Positions 1 to 11,118 of a stretch of DNA of 64,000 nt are shown one piece after another. The notes beneath the pieces are model-generated. The model was not told where the DNA came from and made no database searches. It worked only from the letters and a program-made list of their open reading frames with translations. The stretch is taken from assembly GCA_029931535.1 (NCBI GenBank), contig JAQPZY010001581.1:1270001-1334000 (forward strand), read 5' to 3'. Each line of letters opens with the position of its first letter. Within the stretch, counting starts at the first letter, position 1. The position numbers and the translations under genes were made by a program. Source of the stretch: Margaritifera margaritifera. Lineage: Eukaryota; Mollusca; Bivalvia; Unionida; Margaritiferidae.

Positions 1-115
1 ATCCCATCTTAAGTAAATCTAAGCTAGGCCGATCCCCGCATAGGAATGTATTCTGGGTTGATCCCAGATTAGTGGAATAGAGCTAGGCTGATCCCAGCAT
101 GAAGAAAGTATTCTG
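1..115. repeat. End of a ~60-bp tandem repeat
   Basis: Two units of about 59-60 bp sit at the left edge. AGCTAGGCCGATCCC near 22 recurs as AGCTAGGCTGATCCC near 81, and ATCCCATCTTAAGT at 1 recurs as ATCCCAGATTAGTG at 61. The array probably extends beyond the window. Confidence 0.6.
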
Positions 116-1055
116 ATTTTTTTTTGTCTATTTAAACCTGTATGAGAAATGTATAAACAGGCATGGCCTTTATGTTTTTAGTATAGCAGATGAGTATCCG
201 ATTGGGGGAAAATACACCCTAGCCCATGGCAGCCCCATGAGAAAAAATAATGAAGCAAAAGTAACGAAAATACAAGGGGCACACCCCACCCTGTAGGCAC
301 CAATGGGAGGTGTCAGGGGTGGTGGCGGGCCAGCATAAATCTATAAGACTAGTTGGATGCCGAGACCGCGTGCTCAATGTCTGTACCTTGGAACGTCCAG
401 AGAAGTGACCGATCCATGGTACTCTATATGATCATGTGATGCTACATCCAGACCATCTACTTTGGTTGGCTATTTGAATTCAGCTACCAAGGCTAACCAA
501 TAGGAAGGGTTCTGATCATGCACACCATATGTGATCCTCCAACAAACCCCATGTAGACAGCACGTGTAAGGGGCTAATAATAGCTTCTTGCACAAGTCCT
601 AGTCTGCCTACCAATTTCAAGGTACATGTACAAACCCGCCTATACAAGTGTTAGCTTACGACTAAGCAATATAATCCTACATCACATCAGCCTGCCACAC
701 CACCAATACCTCCATTAATTGTCATTATCATGATAAAGCTCATTATAAGACTGGCAATATGTACATAAAATAAATCAAGATCATCCAGTTGTGCATAAAC
801 AAAAATTAAGTAATTATCATTATATCAATTTGCAGTTTTCCCCAGCCAGCCATACTGGAATACTTATAATCAGCTGGTGGCATGCTGTTCTATCCATAGC
901 ACATTGTACAATATACATGTAGCAACAGATGTGTATACTGAGTGGTTGTTCAGGGACAGATGCTATGAGGGAAAGGGATAAACTGCATTCTTTTAAAAAG
1001 TCCAAGATTTTCTTTGGTGGTAAAACATTATAAATAACATAAGACTATTTGTATG
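116..1055. other. Unassigned AT-rich intronic sequence
   Basis: No exon with FN3-like residues and good borders, no RNA gene and no recognisable transposon were seen here. Confidence 0.5.
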
Positions 1056-1330
1056 TATATGTATGTATGGGGTTTACTGACACATCAGCACAATATTGGC
1101 TATATACTGCCATTTAAAAGTTAAGTTCTAAAAATGTCAACATAAAAACTGCTAAAGCTGTTGGAACATAAATCCTTCCAATAAACGTAAATATACAGTC
1201 ATACAAGATAAAATATAAAGCTGTTAAATTCTTTAAAAGATATATAAAATAAAAGATAAAGATAATAAATATAAAATCCTTAAAGTATCTGGTTAAAATG
1301 TGTTATATAATCTGCATTCTTTTAACAAGT
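1056..1330 (-). mobile_element. 5'-truncated LINE 3' end (same family as 25.3-28.9 kb)
   Basis: This segment aligns by eye, in the same order, with 25315-25580. Shared landmarks are CACAATATTGGCTATAT, a run of AAAAATGTAA-like words, ACAAGATAAAA-TATAAAG, AAATATATA-AAATAAAA-ATAAAG, and a GGTT-AAAAT end. At 25.3 kb that stretch is the 3' untranslated part of a minus-strand LINE, so this is probably another copy's tail. Confidence 0.55.
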
Positions 1331-1439
1331 CATCTAGAGATGACAGACGACAGGTCCTCCACCTACTGAAAGTACCATATGGTTCAGCACCCTCAGTTGT
1401 ATACCACTTCTATTAAGTGTACAAGATAACTTAATTGGT

Positions 1440-1985
1440 TTTGGAGTTTCAAGTGTTGATAATAGATGGATGGATAAATAGATTCAAATATTGAAAATGA
1501 AGAATGTGAATAGCAAAAAACACATCTACACCACAAGTGTAATATATGTGGCAAAGTTTATAGAGATACCTAAAACAGTTTTGGACTTAGCTCTGGAAAT
1601 GAAAGTGTGGAAAATGGATTGATGGACAGACAAACAGACAAAAACATTGAAAGTATTGAAACTGAAAAATTAATTGTGAATAGCAACAGCACATCTGGAC
1701 TACTAGTCTAATATGTATACCAACTTTTATATAAATATCTTGAATGGTTTCAGAGTTATGCTCTAGAAACCAAAGTGTGAATGATGGATGGATGAATTGA
1801 AAATGTTAAAAATATTAAAACTGAACAATTTTGCATAGCAAAAGACACATTTGGCATAATATGTATACCAAGTTTCATAGACAGATCTTATATGGTTTAG
1901 GAGTTTTGACCTTTAAATGAAAGTGTGGATAATGGAAAACCAATTAGAAACATAACTTGAGCTCTGGAAACTAAACACAGCATGT
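1440..1985. repeat. Minisatellite family B, ~165-bp monomer
   Basis: About three imperfect units. The landmark GAAAGTGTGGAAAATGG near 1601 recurs as AAAGTGTGAATGATGG near 1771 and AAAGTGTGGATAATGG near 1920. Each unit also carries a GCACATCTGGAC-like word and an ACTAGT...ATATGTATACCAA word. The same monomers occur at 34370-34720 and 60480-60920. Confidence 0.7.
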
Positions 1986-2399
1986 GCTCATGTCATTTTC
2001 CCACCAAAATATACATCTGTTTTGAGCAGAATTACAAAGGACAAAGTGGCATACCGGTAGGTAATTTTTTGTTCTGAACTGATCTATATGTGGATATATT
2101 GTGTGTAAAATGTGACAGTTAAAGGATGTGAATTTTGCAATTTTGACTGAATTCTTTAATTGGATATATCTAATTCAAAGGTAGGCACTTGCTTATATTT
2201 AAGGTGGGGGGTGTATATTGAGGCAGGTGCATTTTTAAGCAGAATGCTATATGTACAAAATTTCAGAGCAATCCAGTACAAACTGCAAGAATTGTCTTTA
2301 CAAAATTCTTCACATACTACATCAAGCTGTAAGTAAAAAAGGACAATAACTCGTACAAAAATAGTGGAAGCACAGTTATTTATCAATATGCATATCTTC

Positions 2400-3325
2400 A
2401 GATAATGACCATGACAGGTGGCAAGTTTTACAGAGAGCAATCAAAAACTGTGAGACAAGTTGCATTCACACGATTCTGTTATATATTGGATTCAGCTGAA
2501 ACACAAAAAGGGTTATAACTCTAACATAAATTGCGTGAGCAAAGTAGTTTGTCAATATGCTCTTGTTTTGTTTTGTTGGTTTTAATGGCACTTTTTAAAT
2601 GCATTATTGGCTATATCATGCCTAGGATATCACAGCTAAGTGCCTTTCCCAAGGACACACCAAGGCCGCCAACCTGGGCAGGTACTGAACCTGTGACCCT
2701 TGGATTACAAGTCCAATTCTCTATCAATTGAGCTACCATGGCTCCCTTATCAATATGCACATTTTATGATGATGATGATAATGTGAACAAACTTTCACAA
2801 CAATCTACTGAAAACTGTAAGACTAGTTGTGTTAACAAGATTTTGTCATACACTACATCCACCTCTGTAACAAAGGGCAATAACTCTAACCAAAATTGCA
2901 GAACCATTTGTCAATATGCCCATCTTCTGATGATGACCATAATATGTACAAAGTTTCATAGCCATCCATCAAAAACTGCAAGATTAGTTGCATTCACAAG
3001 ATTCTGTCATTAATGCATTCACTGCAAGACAAAAGGTCAACAACTCCAGCAAAACAAAAGTTGCTGAAACATAATAATTTGTCAATATGTGCATCTTGAG
3101 ATGAGGACCATAACATGTACCAAATTTCATGGTAATCAATTGAAAAGTTTGAAACAAGTTGAATTCACAAGATTCTCCCATACAATGCATTCAGCTGCAA
3201 ATCAAAAAGAGCACAACAAATTGTGTGAGCACAGTAATTTGTCAATATGCACAGCTTCCGGTGATAACCATAATATTTACCAAGTTTCACAGCAATTCAA
3301 CAACAAGAGTACCTTGAAGGGACTG
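2400..3325. repeat. Minisatellite family A, ~160-170-bp monomer, with a SINE inside
   Basis: The landmark TTTGTCAATATG occurs near 2548, 2908, 3079 and 3238, followed each time by a GATGATGACCATAATATGTAC-like block, a TTTCATAGCAATCCATC-like block and a CAAGATTCTGTCAT-like block. A tRNA-headed SINE (2560-2746) interrupts it. The same monomers recur at 31085-31830. The design resembles the tandem cores reported for bivalve pearl elements; that link is an inference. Confidence 0.7.
2560..2746 (-). mobile_element. tRNA-headed SINE
   Basis: On the minus strand it starts GGGAGCCATGGTAGCTCAAT, an A-box region. A five-base anticodon-like stem (TTGGA...TCCAA) closes a CTTGTAA loop, and the B box GGTTCAGTACC follows. 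The body has GTGTCCTTGGGAAAGGCACT, a conserved block of many animal SINEs, then TAGCCAATAATGC. The acceptor ends do not pair, so it is not an intact tRNA gene. Confidence 0.75.
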
Positions 3326-3331
3326 ACGCTA

Positions 3332-4432
3332 CAGTACAGCTCACGTGATTTTTCGGAACCCCACGCATCGCGGTGGGGGTGGAGAGTGAGTGGAGAGGAT
3401 TAAGAAAAACCCCTCCACCATCACTCCACGCGTCCTGACGGAGTTGTCGCGGAGAATAGCCCTGCACACCACGCTCCCTCGCGGAGTCACATCCGATCAC
3501 CACCGCTGAGTGGACGTGGTTTCGATAATATGGGCGTGGTGTACTGTTTATCACCCATGCAAGCAGAGGTTGAGATGGGAGGGGGGGCACCGATTTATCT
3601 ACATCGTTATCCCTCTGGGGAGCAATTTGCTAACTTTTTGATACTGAAAAAAACGTAGTAATTCAGTTAATTATAAATATTTCCTTGTTCTAATGAAGAT
3701 AATGTATGATACATAGTGCCAAATCATATTTTAGATGATGATAATGTAATGGCAATGCCTTCCAAACTGTATTAATACTACATTTTGCGCAATGAATCAA
3801 ATTTTTTTTTCTTCAATACTATGTTATCGGAATCTAAACATGCATTCATATCCTTATTTCTTTTTCAGTAAACGCAATACAAAATTGTAATGATCATATG
3901 AAAGTCAGTGATATTGTACTACCTGCAATGAAAAGAACGATAAACATCAAACAAATTAATAACAAAGCTGCAGTCATACCTGACTGAAGTGAAACAAAAT
4001 CGCATAAGTTCCAATGGTTATTCCATGCATGAGTAATCATTCACATATTGTACGTTTTTTCCTGACATCCAATCGCTTAAATAAAGCATTATTAAGATTT
4101 CACATCATTATTTTATTTTAAACTGTACTAATTTGCATTAATTACCAAAGTAGCGGTTTTTAAAAAAATCACAAATGGCCGCAAAAGGTCATCCTAGATA
4201 CATGTAGTTGACACGTGCAAGTAACCTAGCACAAGAGAAGCCATCAGGACTGCTGATATTGACGTGTTAATTTCATGTGCTAACTGTTAACCTAAAGTAC
4301 ATTGATCTGACAAACTTGCGCATCAGATGAAATTAATGTTTAACTTTTTCTTTTCTTTTCGTTTTCCTATTGCATAATACAGAAAAATAAGATGAATAAT
4401 TTTAGATCATTAACTCTTCTTAGTAAAGCCCC

Positions 4433-4464
<32 letters not shown>

Positions 4465-6513
4465 ATAAAATATGGAATCCAAATCACTACTGCACAAGTT
4501 ATCGTAAACTGAAATGTGGAAAAGTTTGCAAGTGGTAAGAAAAGTAACACTGTACTAGACATTATAGCATAATAAAGGGGGAAAAAAAGAAACAAATTTT
4601 CCCGTCGGTGGTTGCAAACTCACGACCTCGTGCTCCAATATCAAATATGTGTGTGTAACACACACTCTTATCCAATTGGCCAAAGTAACTGTAGCTGTAA
4701 AGCAATATACAGAAACATGCCAAACACTATTCAAAGAAATTAGTTTATTTCTTGTCTCAATAACCAACCGCTCCAAAGTCACAAAGATAAAGCTGCATTC
4801 ATTAATATCTGCGTACAAATAATTATAAGAAATAGATCAATATTACGATTGGGTTACTGACGTATCATTTCCATAAGATTTACTATTTTTCTATGATGAT
4901 AAAAAAAATCTTTTTATACTTTCCTCTTACAAAAATGAGCAAATATTAGGAAACATGCTGAGCATCAGATGAAATTAATCTTTAACTTTTTCTTTTCTGT
5001 TCGTTTTCCTATTGCATAATACAGAAAAATAAGATGAATAAGTTTAGATCATTAACTCTTCTTAGTAAAGTCCCCCCCCCCTCTCTCATAAAATATGGAA
5101 TCCAAATCACTACTGCACAAGTTATCGTAAACTGAAGTCTGGAAAAGTTTGCAAGTGGTAAGAAACAGAAACACGCTCAATAACCTAAGGCTCTAACAGT
5201 CACAAACAGGAAACTGCATTCTTTAATATCTGCGTAAAAATAATTAAAAAAGTATATTTTATTTTTAGATTTTCGCCGTAGGAAAATGAGCAAATAATAG
5301 GATACACGTGGAAATTAAAATCTCTGAACATCTCAGATTTTAGAATTTTCCATATTATTTTTCATTTCGGTAATAAGCCGAGTTCAGATTAATTACTAAC
5401 AATTATCAAACTTCCGTTCTTAATTTCGGGACCATAAATGCGGCTATAAAGTACAACGCGCCAAGTCAGATGGCTTCGTGTAATAAAAAAACACGGTTCC
5501 CAAGCTGAAACTTACATCATCCTTTGCTGTAAACCCTTGTTAATATTTTACAACAGTGTTCACAATGGTCACTGCCTTGATTTCTGTAGAACATCCGCTG
5601 AAGTCAAGTCTTTATTAGGGAGAGACAATTGAATTTTCCAACCGTGGGGGGGGGGGGGGAATGCATGAAAACAATTGTCTTTCTCTAATTTTTGTAACAG
5701 ATGTTAATCCGTTCCATATTTCACTTAAAAAAAATAAATACTGTGATGAAAGAACAAAAAATATCCCGGTCGAAAAAAAACAACATATAAACCCCATATA
5801 TTAAATGGTCAGTCCCTTGCAGCACACATGCAGTCATAATATTCAGCCTTGTGACTCTACTATTACTGCTTACAGACTAAGCACGCGGTTTGCATTTCAG
5901 TGTAAATTCAGTGTTTTAGGTTTGTTGTTGTGGGGGGGGGGGGGTAAGCAGAAGCGGATGTCAATTTGGATTTTAATTGTCCATATCTCAGAGAATTACT
6001 TTCCTTTGGAACAAAATGATAAAATTTATTCTGTTAGAGAGGCTCAGCAATGTGTACTTCTCGTCAAGTCAGTGCATAAGTTTGTTCATATTTCTTTGAA
6101 ATAAATTAAAATCATAAAACTTATTGCAAAAGAAGTCGATCAACCTTTTATAAACAGTAATGTGTATTGAATATACAAGACTTTTGAAATTATTTTTTTA
6201 TTGTCCAAATATATGATCGAAATAAAAATGACTGATTCTTCAGATGGTATCCAGTTGTAAATCACTCTTGACGTCTCAGTCTTTCCATAGGTGGTCTTCA
6301 TTCATTGGCTGTTCAGATGTCAATCAGTAATGTCGACTAGCCCCTCCACAGTGGAGTTTATATCGGCATGCCTGCCGAAACGCGGTGGTGATTTGTAGGT
6401 ATTTATGCCAATTTATGCCTCCACCGCGGAGTGCTATCGTGGAGCTAGAGTGGAGGGGATTAAGTACCCCACCGCGATGCGTGGGGTTCCGAAAAATCAC
6501 GTGAGCTGTACTG
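3332..6513. mobile_element. 3.2-kb non-autonomous DNA transposon with 49-bp perfect TIRs
   Basis: The end at 3330-3378 is an exact reverse complement of 6467-6515 over 49 bp. The repeat begins TACAGTACAGCTCACGTGAT and ends in a C/G block (CGCGGTGGGG). Reading the outer TA as the duplicated target leaves an element of 3182 bp. TA duplication and CAGT ends fit Tc1/mariner-like transposition, but no transposase coding sequence survives. Inside are a 640-bp-offset direct duplication (4320-4543 and 4963-5164), a tRNA-like segment at 4595-4700, (CT)n and G runs. A truncated second copy lies at 14290-16020. Confidence 0.75.
4595..4700 (-). mobile_element. tRNA-like SINE head inside the TIR element
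   Basis: On the minus strand there is TTTGGCCAATTGGATAAGAG, like a tRNA A box and D arm, a GTGTGTGTTACACACACA hairpin, then GGTCGTGAGTTTGCAACC like a T arm/B box. The homologous segment of the second copy has a cleaner TGGCCGAGTGGATAAAG A box. It reads as a SINE head carried along inside the transposon, not a functional tRNA. Confidence 0.55.
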
Positions 6514-6519
6514 TACACT

Positions 6520-6960
6520 GGCCAAAAAGAATTTTTAAGAATTCAAGATAAGACCATTTCTTCTGTTTAACTGATGAGTGTTTAAACTACCTCTGATAGT
6601 CTTCAGTTATAACAAGATTTTAAAATTAGCTGCTGTGGTTGACATATTGGATGTCAGATTAGCACAATTTTCATTTAGGTCCAACAAGATATTATAAGAA
6701 GTCTTCTGGTGAAAACTCTATGTTCAAATGGCTTTCCATTTTTGATGAGTATTGATAACAAGATTTTCAAGATTGTTGCCATATTGGATATCAGACAGGC
6801 ACCATTTCCATTTAGGACCAACCAGACATCATAAGACGTCTTTCAGTGAAAACCCCATGTTGATATGATCATTCATTTAGGAGTAGTGATAACAAGATTT
6901 TTAAGATGGCCACTGTGGTGGCCATACTGGATGTCTGAGCATTTTCATTTTCATGAAGGA
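6520..6960. repeat. Minisatellite family E, ~150-bp monomer
   Basis: Units share TAACAAGATTTT-AA-ATGGC, a CATATTGGATGTCAGA-like word and a GGACCAACAAGACAT-ATAAG-like word near 6600, 6760 and 6890. The first unit (CCAAAAAGAATTTTTAAGAA) matches the right edge of the window at 63918-64000, so the family occurs at least twice. Confidence 0.6.
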
Positions 6961-6979
6961 CCAATTAGATCTTGGGATG

Positions 6980-7960
6980 AATGTGTGTCAAGTTCACAGC
7001 AATCCTCCAAGTAAAAGCAATAAGAAACTTGTGCTACTAGATGGAGAGACAACAGGCTATCCCATAAGCTCTTCTGGTATATTGCCAGTAGAGGTAAAAA
7101 CCATAAGGTCAGTGTGTGATGATGTTTTATTCCAAACATTAAGTGAAATGGTATAGAAACATGAGTGAAGAAAAAGCTTTAACCAAAATGTGTCCCCAGT
7201 ATAATTCTTGACCCAATTGCTCCACTCAGGGGCAGAACCCATAGGCAAGAGTGGTACTGAGATAAGGGGAGTATGTGATGATATTATATTCCAAACAAGA
7301 AGTGAACAGGCTAGAGGGTTATGTAGCTAAAAGTGCTGGCAAAAACTTTAACAAAAAATAAAAAAATGTGTATCCAATGTAATTCTTTACCCCAAAACTA
7401 CACACAGATGCAGAGCCCAGGGGCAGGAGCAGTGTTGAGAGATAGGGTGTATGTGATGCTATATTCCAGACATGAAATAAATTGGTAAAGAGGAAATGGA
7501 AATATATGTGATGAAAGACACTGCAACCAAATTGTGTTTGCATTACAATTCTTGACCCCATGGCCCCATGCATGGGCAGAACCGAGCAACAGGAGTGGTA
7601 CAGATTGAATGGGAGTATGTGATTATATTAAATTAAAATATAAAGTGAATCAGGTTAGGGGTTACTGAACTACAAGTGCTGGAGAAAACTTTAACCAAAA
7701 TATTGTCCCAATATAATTCTTGACCCCATAACCCGACCCAGGGGATTGACCCAGGAGGATAAAGGGTGTATGTGATGATATTATATTCCCAAACATGAAA
7801 AGAAAAATGTGTCCCCATTAGAGGAAGAACCTAGGAGCAAGAGTGGTACTGAAAGAAGGGAAGTATGTGATAATATAATCAACATATGAAGTGAATTGGG
7901 TATGGGTTTACTGAGGTATAAGTGCTGGAAATTTGTTTTAACTCAAGCTGTCCATGCACA
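6980..7960. repeat. Minisatellite, ~165-180-bp monomer, about five units
   Basis: The landmark TATAATTCTTGACCC appears near 7200, 7380, 7546 and 7712. Each is followed by CAGGGGCAGAACC-like and GAGTGGTACTGA-like words and GTATGTGATGATATTATATT, then AAGTGCTGG and AACTTTAACCAAAA. The last units (7800-7960) are degraded. Open frames in this stretch are products of the repeat. Confidence 0.7.
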
Positions 7961-9424
7961 CACACATGCACGTACTCACAACCACTAGATGTGCTTGTCT
8001 CAGGGGCATAACAAGTTGTAAAAAAACAGCACGATGGTGATGACGATGGCAGTGATGATGATGATGACAACAACCAGTGGTGAGTCCAATATTATTGCAG
8101 AAAGGGATTGTCTCAGGAAGGGATAGAAGGTTTGCTGTCCATAAATTAGAAGACAATTTGGGAACATTTTAAGGAAAGTTTCAAAACCAATACAAAAAAA
8201 AAAAAAATCCATTTTTTTTCTTTTTCTTTTCTCCCACAAATATCAGTGGGTTATATCACAGAACTGAAGCCTGTGTTATTTTTCCTGTAATCTCTGCACC
8301 TACTGTTAATCTGTCTGCCTCATTTTGTTTTATTTTGGTACACTGTGAGACTGATATGCCACACTTCCATTAATTTTGTGTGACTTTTAGTCTTTCTTTT
8401 TTTCCCCCTACCGACAGTCATTAACAGCAGAATAAAAGTTGTACAGATCTATCAGAAAAAAGAGAATCCAGGTGCACAGGTTCCGATAGGTAAATCATGT
8501 ATGTGATCTTTAATTTTTCATGATCAATTTCTGAGAATATAAATAATGTAGCAAATACCTTGAGAAAGGACCTTTTTTAGCACTAAAACAATTGATCCAA
8601 GCATCATGTACAATTCCAATGTTTAAGTATAGTTCATATCATATAATTGCATGCAACAAACTAGCTAAAACCAGTCCCATTCTGTAAGAATTATAGTTAG
8701 ACAATAAATGGGACAAATGTTCTCTTTGCATGGTAAGTTTTGCCATGCTTTAGCATTGACAGACTGTCAGCCACGCACCCCTATTAATTGGATTTTCAAT
8801 GAAATTCCAACTCATTACTTGAAGAGCCAGTCAGAAACTACTAAATCAGAATATTTTCATTGGCTTTTTCTTTCTTTTACAAAAATACTAGACAAGGTAC
8901 TGTTTGTATGAATACGATAATATTTGGCTGGGTGCTATCAAACTTACGAGGAATAAAAAAAATTCAAAATGCTTATGCAAGCATGTTAAACGTTACAATA
9001 TGGCTGATTATGTCAACAAAACTACAATCTGATTGACTCATGGGTACTGGGTTCCAAAGATGTGGAATATTCAGCAATTGCAGGATAGAGGTACACAACT
9101 GATGAACATTATATCATAAAAAAGCAATTGCCAGTGATATACAGATTGGTTTAAGTGGTCCATATAGTAAACATTCTTTAACACACAATTTACTAATCCT
9201 ACTCAAAAAAATGTTATTAATTTCAAATAATTTGATTTTTGTTACAAGATATAAATGACTCATTTCTCTATAAGATGCAAATATTGACAGCTGAATACTT
9301 TGCACATGGCAATTCATCTTGCAGAAGAAGAATCAGCTGTGACTGTAATATTTTTGTTCTGATTTTTTTTCTCTATTTATAAAATAAATGACAAATTCCA
9401 CAGTTAAAACTATATGTATCTGAC
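7961..9424. other. Unassigned AT-rich intronic sequence
   Basis: Apart from the weak plus-strand exon candidate at 8401-8470 and A/T runs near 8195 and 8215, nothing recognisable was seen. No minus-strand continuation of the host gene was found. Confidence 0.45.
8401..8470 (+). other. Possible plus-strand internal exon (weak)
   Basis: A strong pyrimidine run followed by CTACCGACAG precedes a roughly 70-nt stretch that ends at GATAG/GTAAAT, a fair donor. One frame is open across it (INSRIKVVQIYQKKENPGAQ). It lies opposite to the host gene. No partner exon was identified and the peptide is not recognised, so this may be chance. Confidence 0.2.
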
Positions 9425-9584
9425 CTGTCCAGATAGATTTCAGGTGGTGTGACATCAACTTTGAAGCCATCAGTCACAGCCTCTAGAACATTTCCCTCAT
9501 TGGTGATTGCTCTTACAGATGCATAGTAGGTAACACCATGATCCAGGGGAAGATTTGTATGGGCATATCCATGACTGGCAATAC
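9425..9584 (-). CDS. Host gene exon E10: end of module 5, linker into module 6
   Basis: The exon is 160 nt, after an AATTTTCAG acceptor and before a GTCAGA donor, with two bases left over. The peptide includes NLPLDHGVTYYASVRAITNEG, the F-strand pattern, then FKVDVTPPEIYLD, the linker to a further module. The next exon must lie downstream, below 9425 or off the window. I could not recognise it in 1-9424, so this intron is either more than 9.4 kb long or holds an exon I missed. Confidence 0.87.
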
Positions 9585-9849
9585 CTGAAAATTATTATCA
9601 AACATAGAGTTCAATAACTTAAATATAAGTCAATTATTTGAGATATTTGAAACAGTATTAAACTGAAATAAAGGTGACCCTAGAACATGAGGCCAAAGTG
9701 AGCACAATCTCAATCATCCGGTTGACATAGGTCTTATATTCATAACATCTGAAACATGCAAAGAATGCAGAAGTGAAATACAAGAAATCACATTATATAC
9801 AATAAAATCATAGACAATAAAATTACATTTTGTTCTTGCCTTTTGGTTT

Positions 9850-9970
9850 TTATGTTATTTTCAGCACTTTATTGGCTATATCATGACAAGGAAATGAGAG
9901 CTATGTGTCTTTCCCAAGGACAAAATGAGGCCACTGATCCAGGTTGTCCAGTGCATTTATAGAACACATG
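9850..9970 (-). mobile_element. SINE tail fragment
   Basis: On the minus strand it carries the TTTGTCCTTGGGAAAGACAC block and TATAGCCAATAAAGTGCTG, matching the body and tail of the SINE at 2560-2746. The tRNA head is missing or too diverged to see. Confidence 0.6.
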
Positions 9971-10439
9971 AAAAATTAAACAAAAAAAGCTGTTATAGAG
10001 TAGGAGGCTGAAAGACCTAGCAGGATATTTCTTAGTTATATAGTGTGACAGCAAAAGATGGCTATGAATACAAGTGGCATTTTACCTAAGACACAAGACA
10101 ACAACATTTTAGACTCTACAAGACCATCCAGAGATAAATGCATATGATACATAATAAATGCTGAAAAGAAAAACCTTCAAACTCCATTTTTATATTTGTT
10201 CTAATATCTATCATTCCATTATTGGTGTCTGAGTAATTAATCTCAACAAAAAGAAGAAAAACAAAGAAAGGAAATATATTTAAAATATATTCGAAGCCAT
10301 ATTTTTGGATCCCCATAAAAAAAGAGTTCAATACATATGAACCTAAGCTTTAGAATCCTTTTCAATACATTATGTAATAAAAATCACATTTTGAGCAAAA
10401 TACATATAGGTATGTAAAAACCAATTAATGAACCAGGAT

Positions 10440-10830
10440 AAGTCATATTTAACTAGTTTTGTGTTTGCTAAAATTGTATGCCCCTGCTGCAGACCAAAAG
10501 GTCTAAGTCCAGATAAGTTCAAAAACTGGTAGAAATGTGAAAAACTGCTAAAATGGCATGAAATCTAATCAGGTCATCAACATGTGCATGCAAACATGCA
10601 TAACAAATTTCATTTGTCGACCTCAAGTGGCTTTTTCAATTAACTGTGCCAAAAAGATTTGTATTGAAAAATCCCAAAAGTTCAAAAACATGTAAACCAC
10701 TGAAAAAATTGCTGTAATAGCCTGAAAATCTAATTAGATTCACTTACTTATGCATGCAAACATACCTATACAATTTTATTTGTCTACCTCAAGTAAATTT
10801 TGCTTAATTGTGCTACCAGGGTTCTTCCCA
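10440..10830. repeat. Minisatellite family C, ~180-bp monomer, two units
   Basis: The word AAACTGCTAAAATGGC-TGAAA-TCTAATCAG near 10545 recurs near 10700, and TTTGTC-ACCTCAAGTGG near 10614 recurs near 10777. Related single or paired units occur at 53690-53860 and 54780-55090. E9 begins about 70 bp beyond the end of the array. Confidence 0.6.
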
Positions 10831-10899
10831 AAAAGTTCAAAAATGTATAAAAATAAGTTGAGAAAATAAACTTAAAAGTATTAGTAAACAACTGCAAAC

Positions 10900-11118
10900 C
10901 ATTTCCAGGAATATCCTTCTCTTCTTCATGACTGAGGTCTGACTGTATAAAAGGAAGAACATCTTCCCCACCAGGAGTTGTACCCACAGCCCACTCAAAA
11001 GAGGCCACTCCATGTAGATGGCTGGTGAAACGAGAGAACCTCAAGGTTACGGAGCTGATATCCCACTGGTAGTCAATGTCCTGCTCCACGGTGTTACCCA
11101 AGCCATCAATTGCAATTC
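10900..11118 (-). CDS. Host gene exon E9: FN3-like module 5, first part
   Basis: The exon is 219 nt (73 codons), phase 1 in and out, with acceptor CTTGTTAG and donor GTTTGC. The peptide has YQWDISSVTLRFSRF, followed by SFEWAVGTTPGGEDVLPF. This W-x-x-F ... Y/F-x-W-A-V-G-T-T-P-G-G pattern is one I recognise as recurrent in large invertebrate repeat proteins of the same general type. The DPESG block is degenerate (TSHLHGVASFEW). Joins E10 by a split GGT Gly codon. Confidence 0.85.

Noticed and set aside
2672..2746. A tRNA-Thr-like gene on the minus strand
   Set aside because: A and B boxes are present but the acceptor stem does not pair, and a SINE body and tail follow directly.
5615..5797. Small open frames around the G run near 5.65 kb
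   Set aside because: Noncoding interior of the TIR element; the homologous stretch in the second copy does not keep the frame.
7938..8239. Minus-strand frames rich in His/Ser/Ile at 8.0-8.1 kb
   Set aside because: They derive from a short GATGATGAT/ACGATGG simple repeat and show no splice or domain support.
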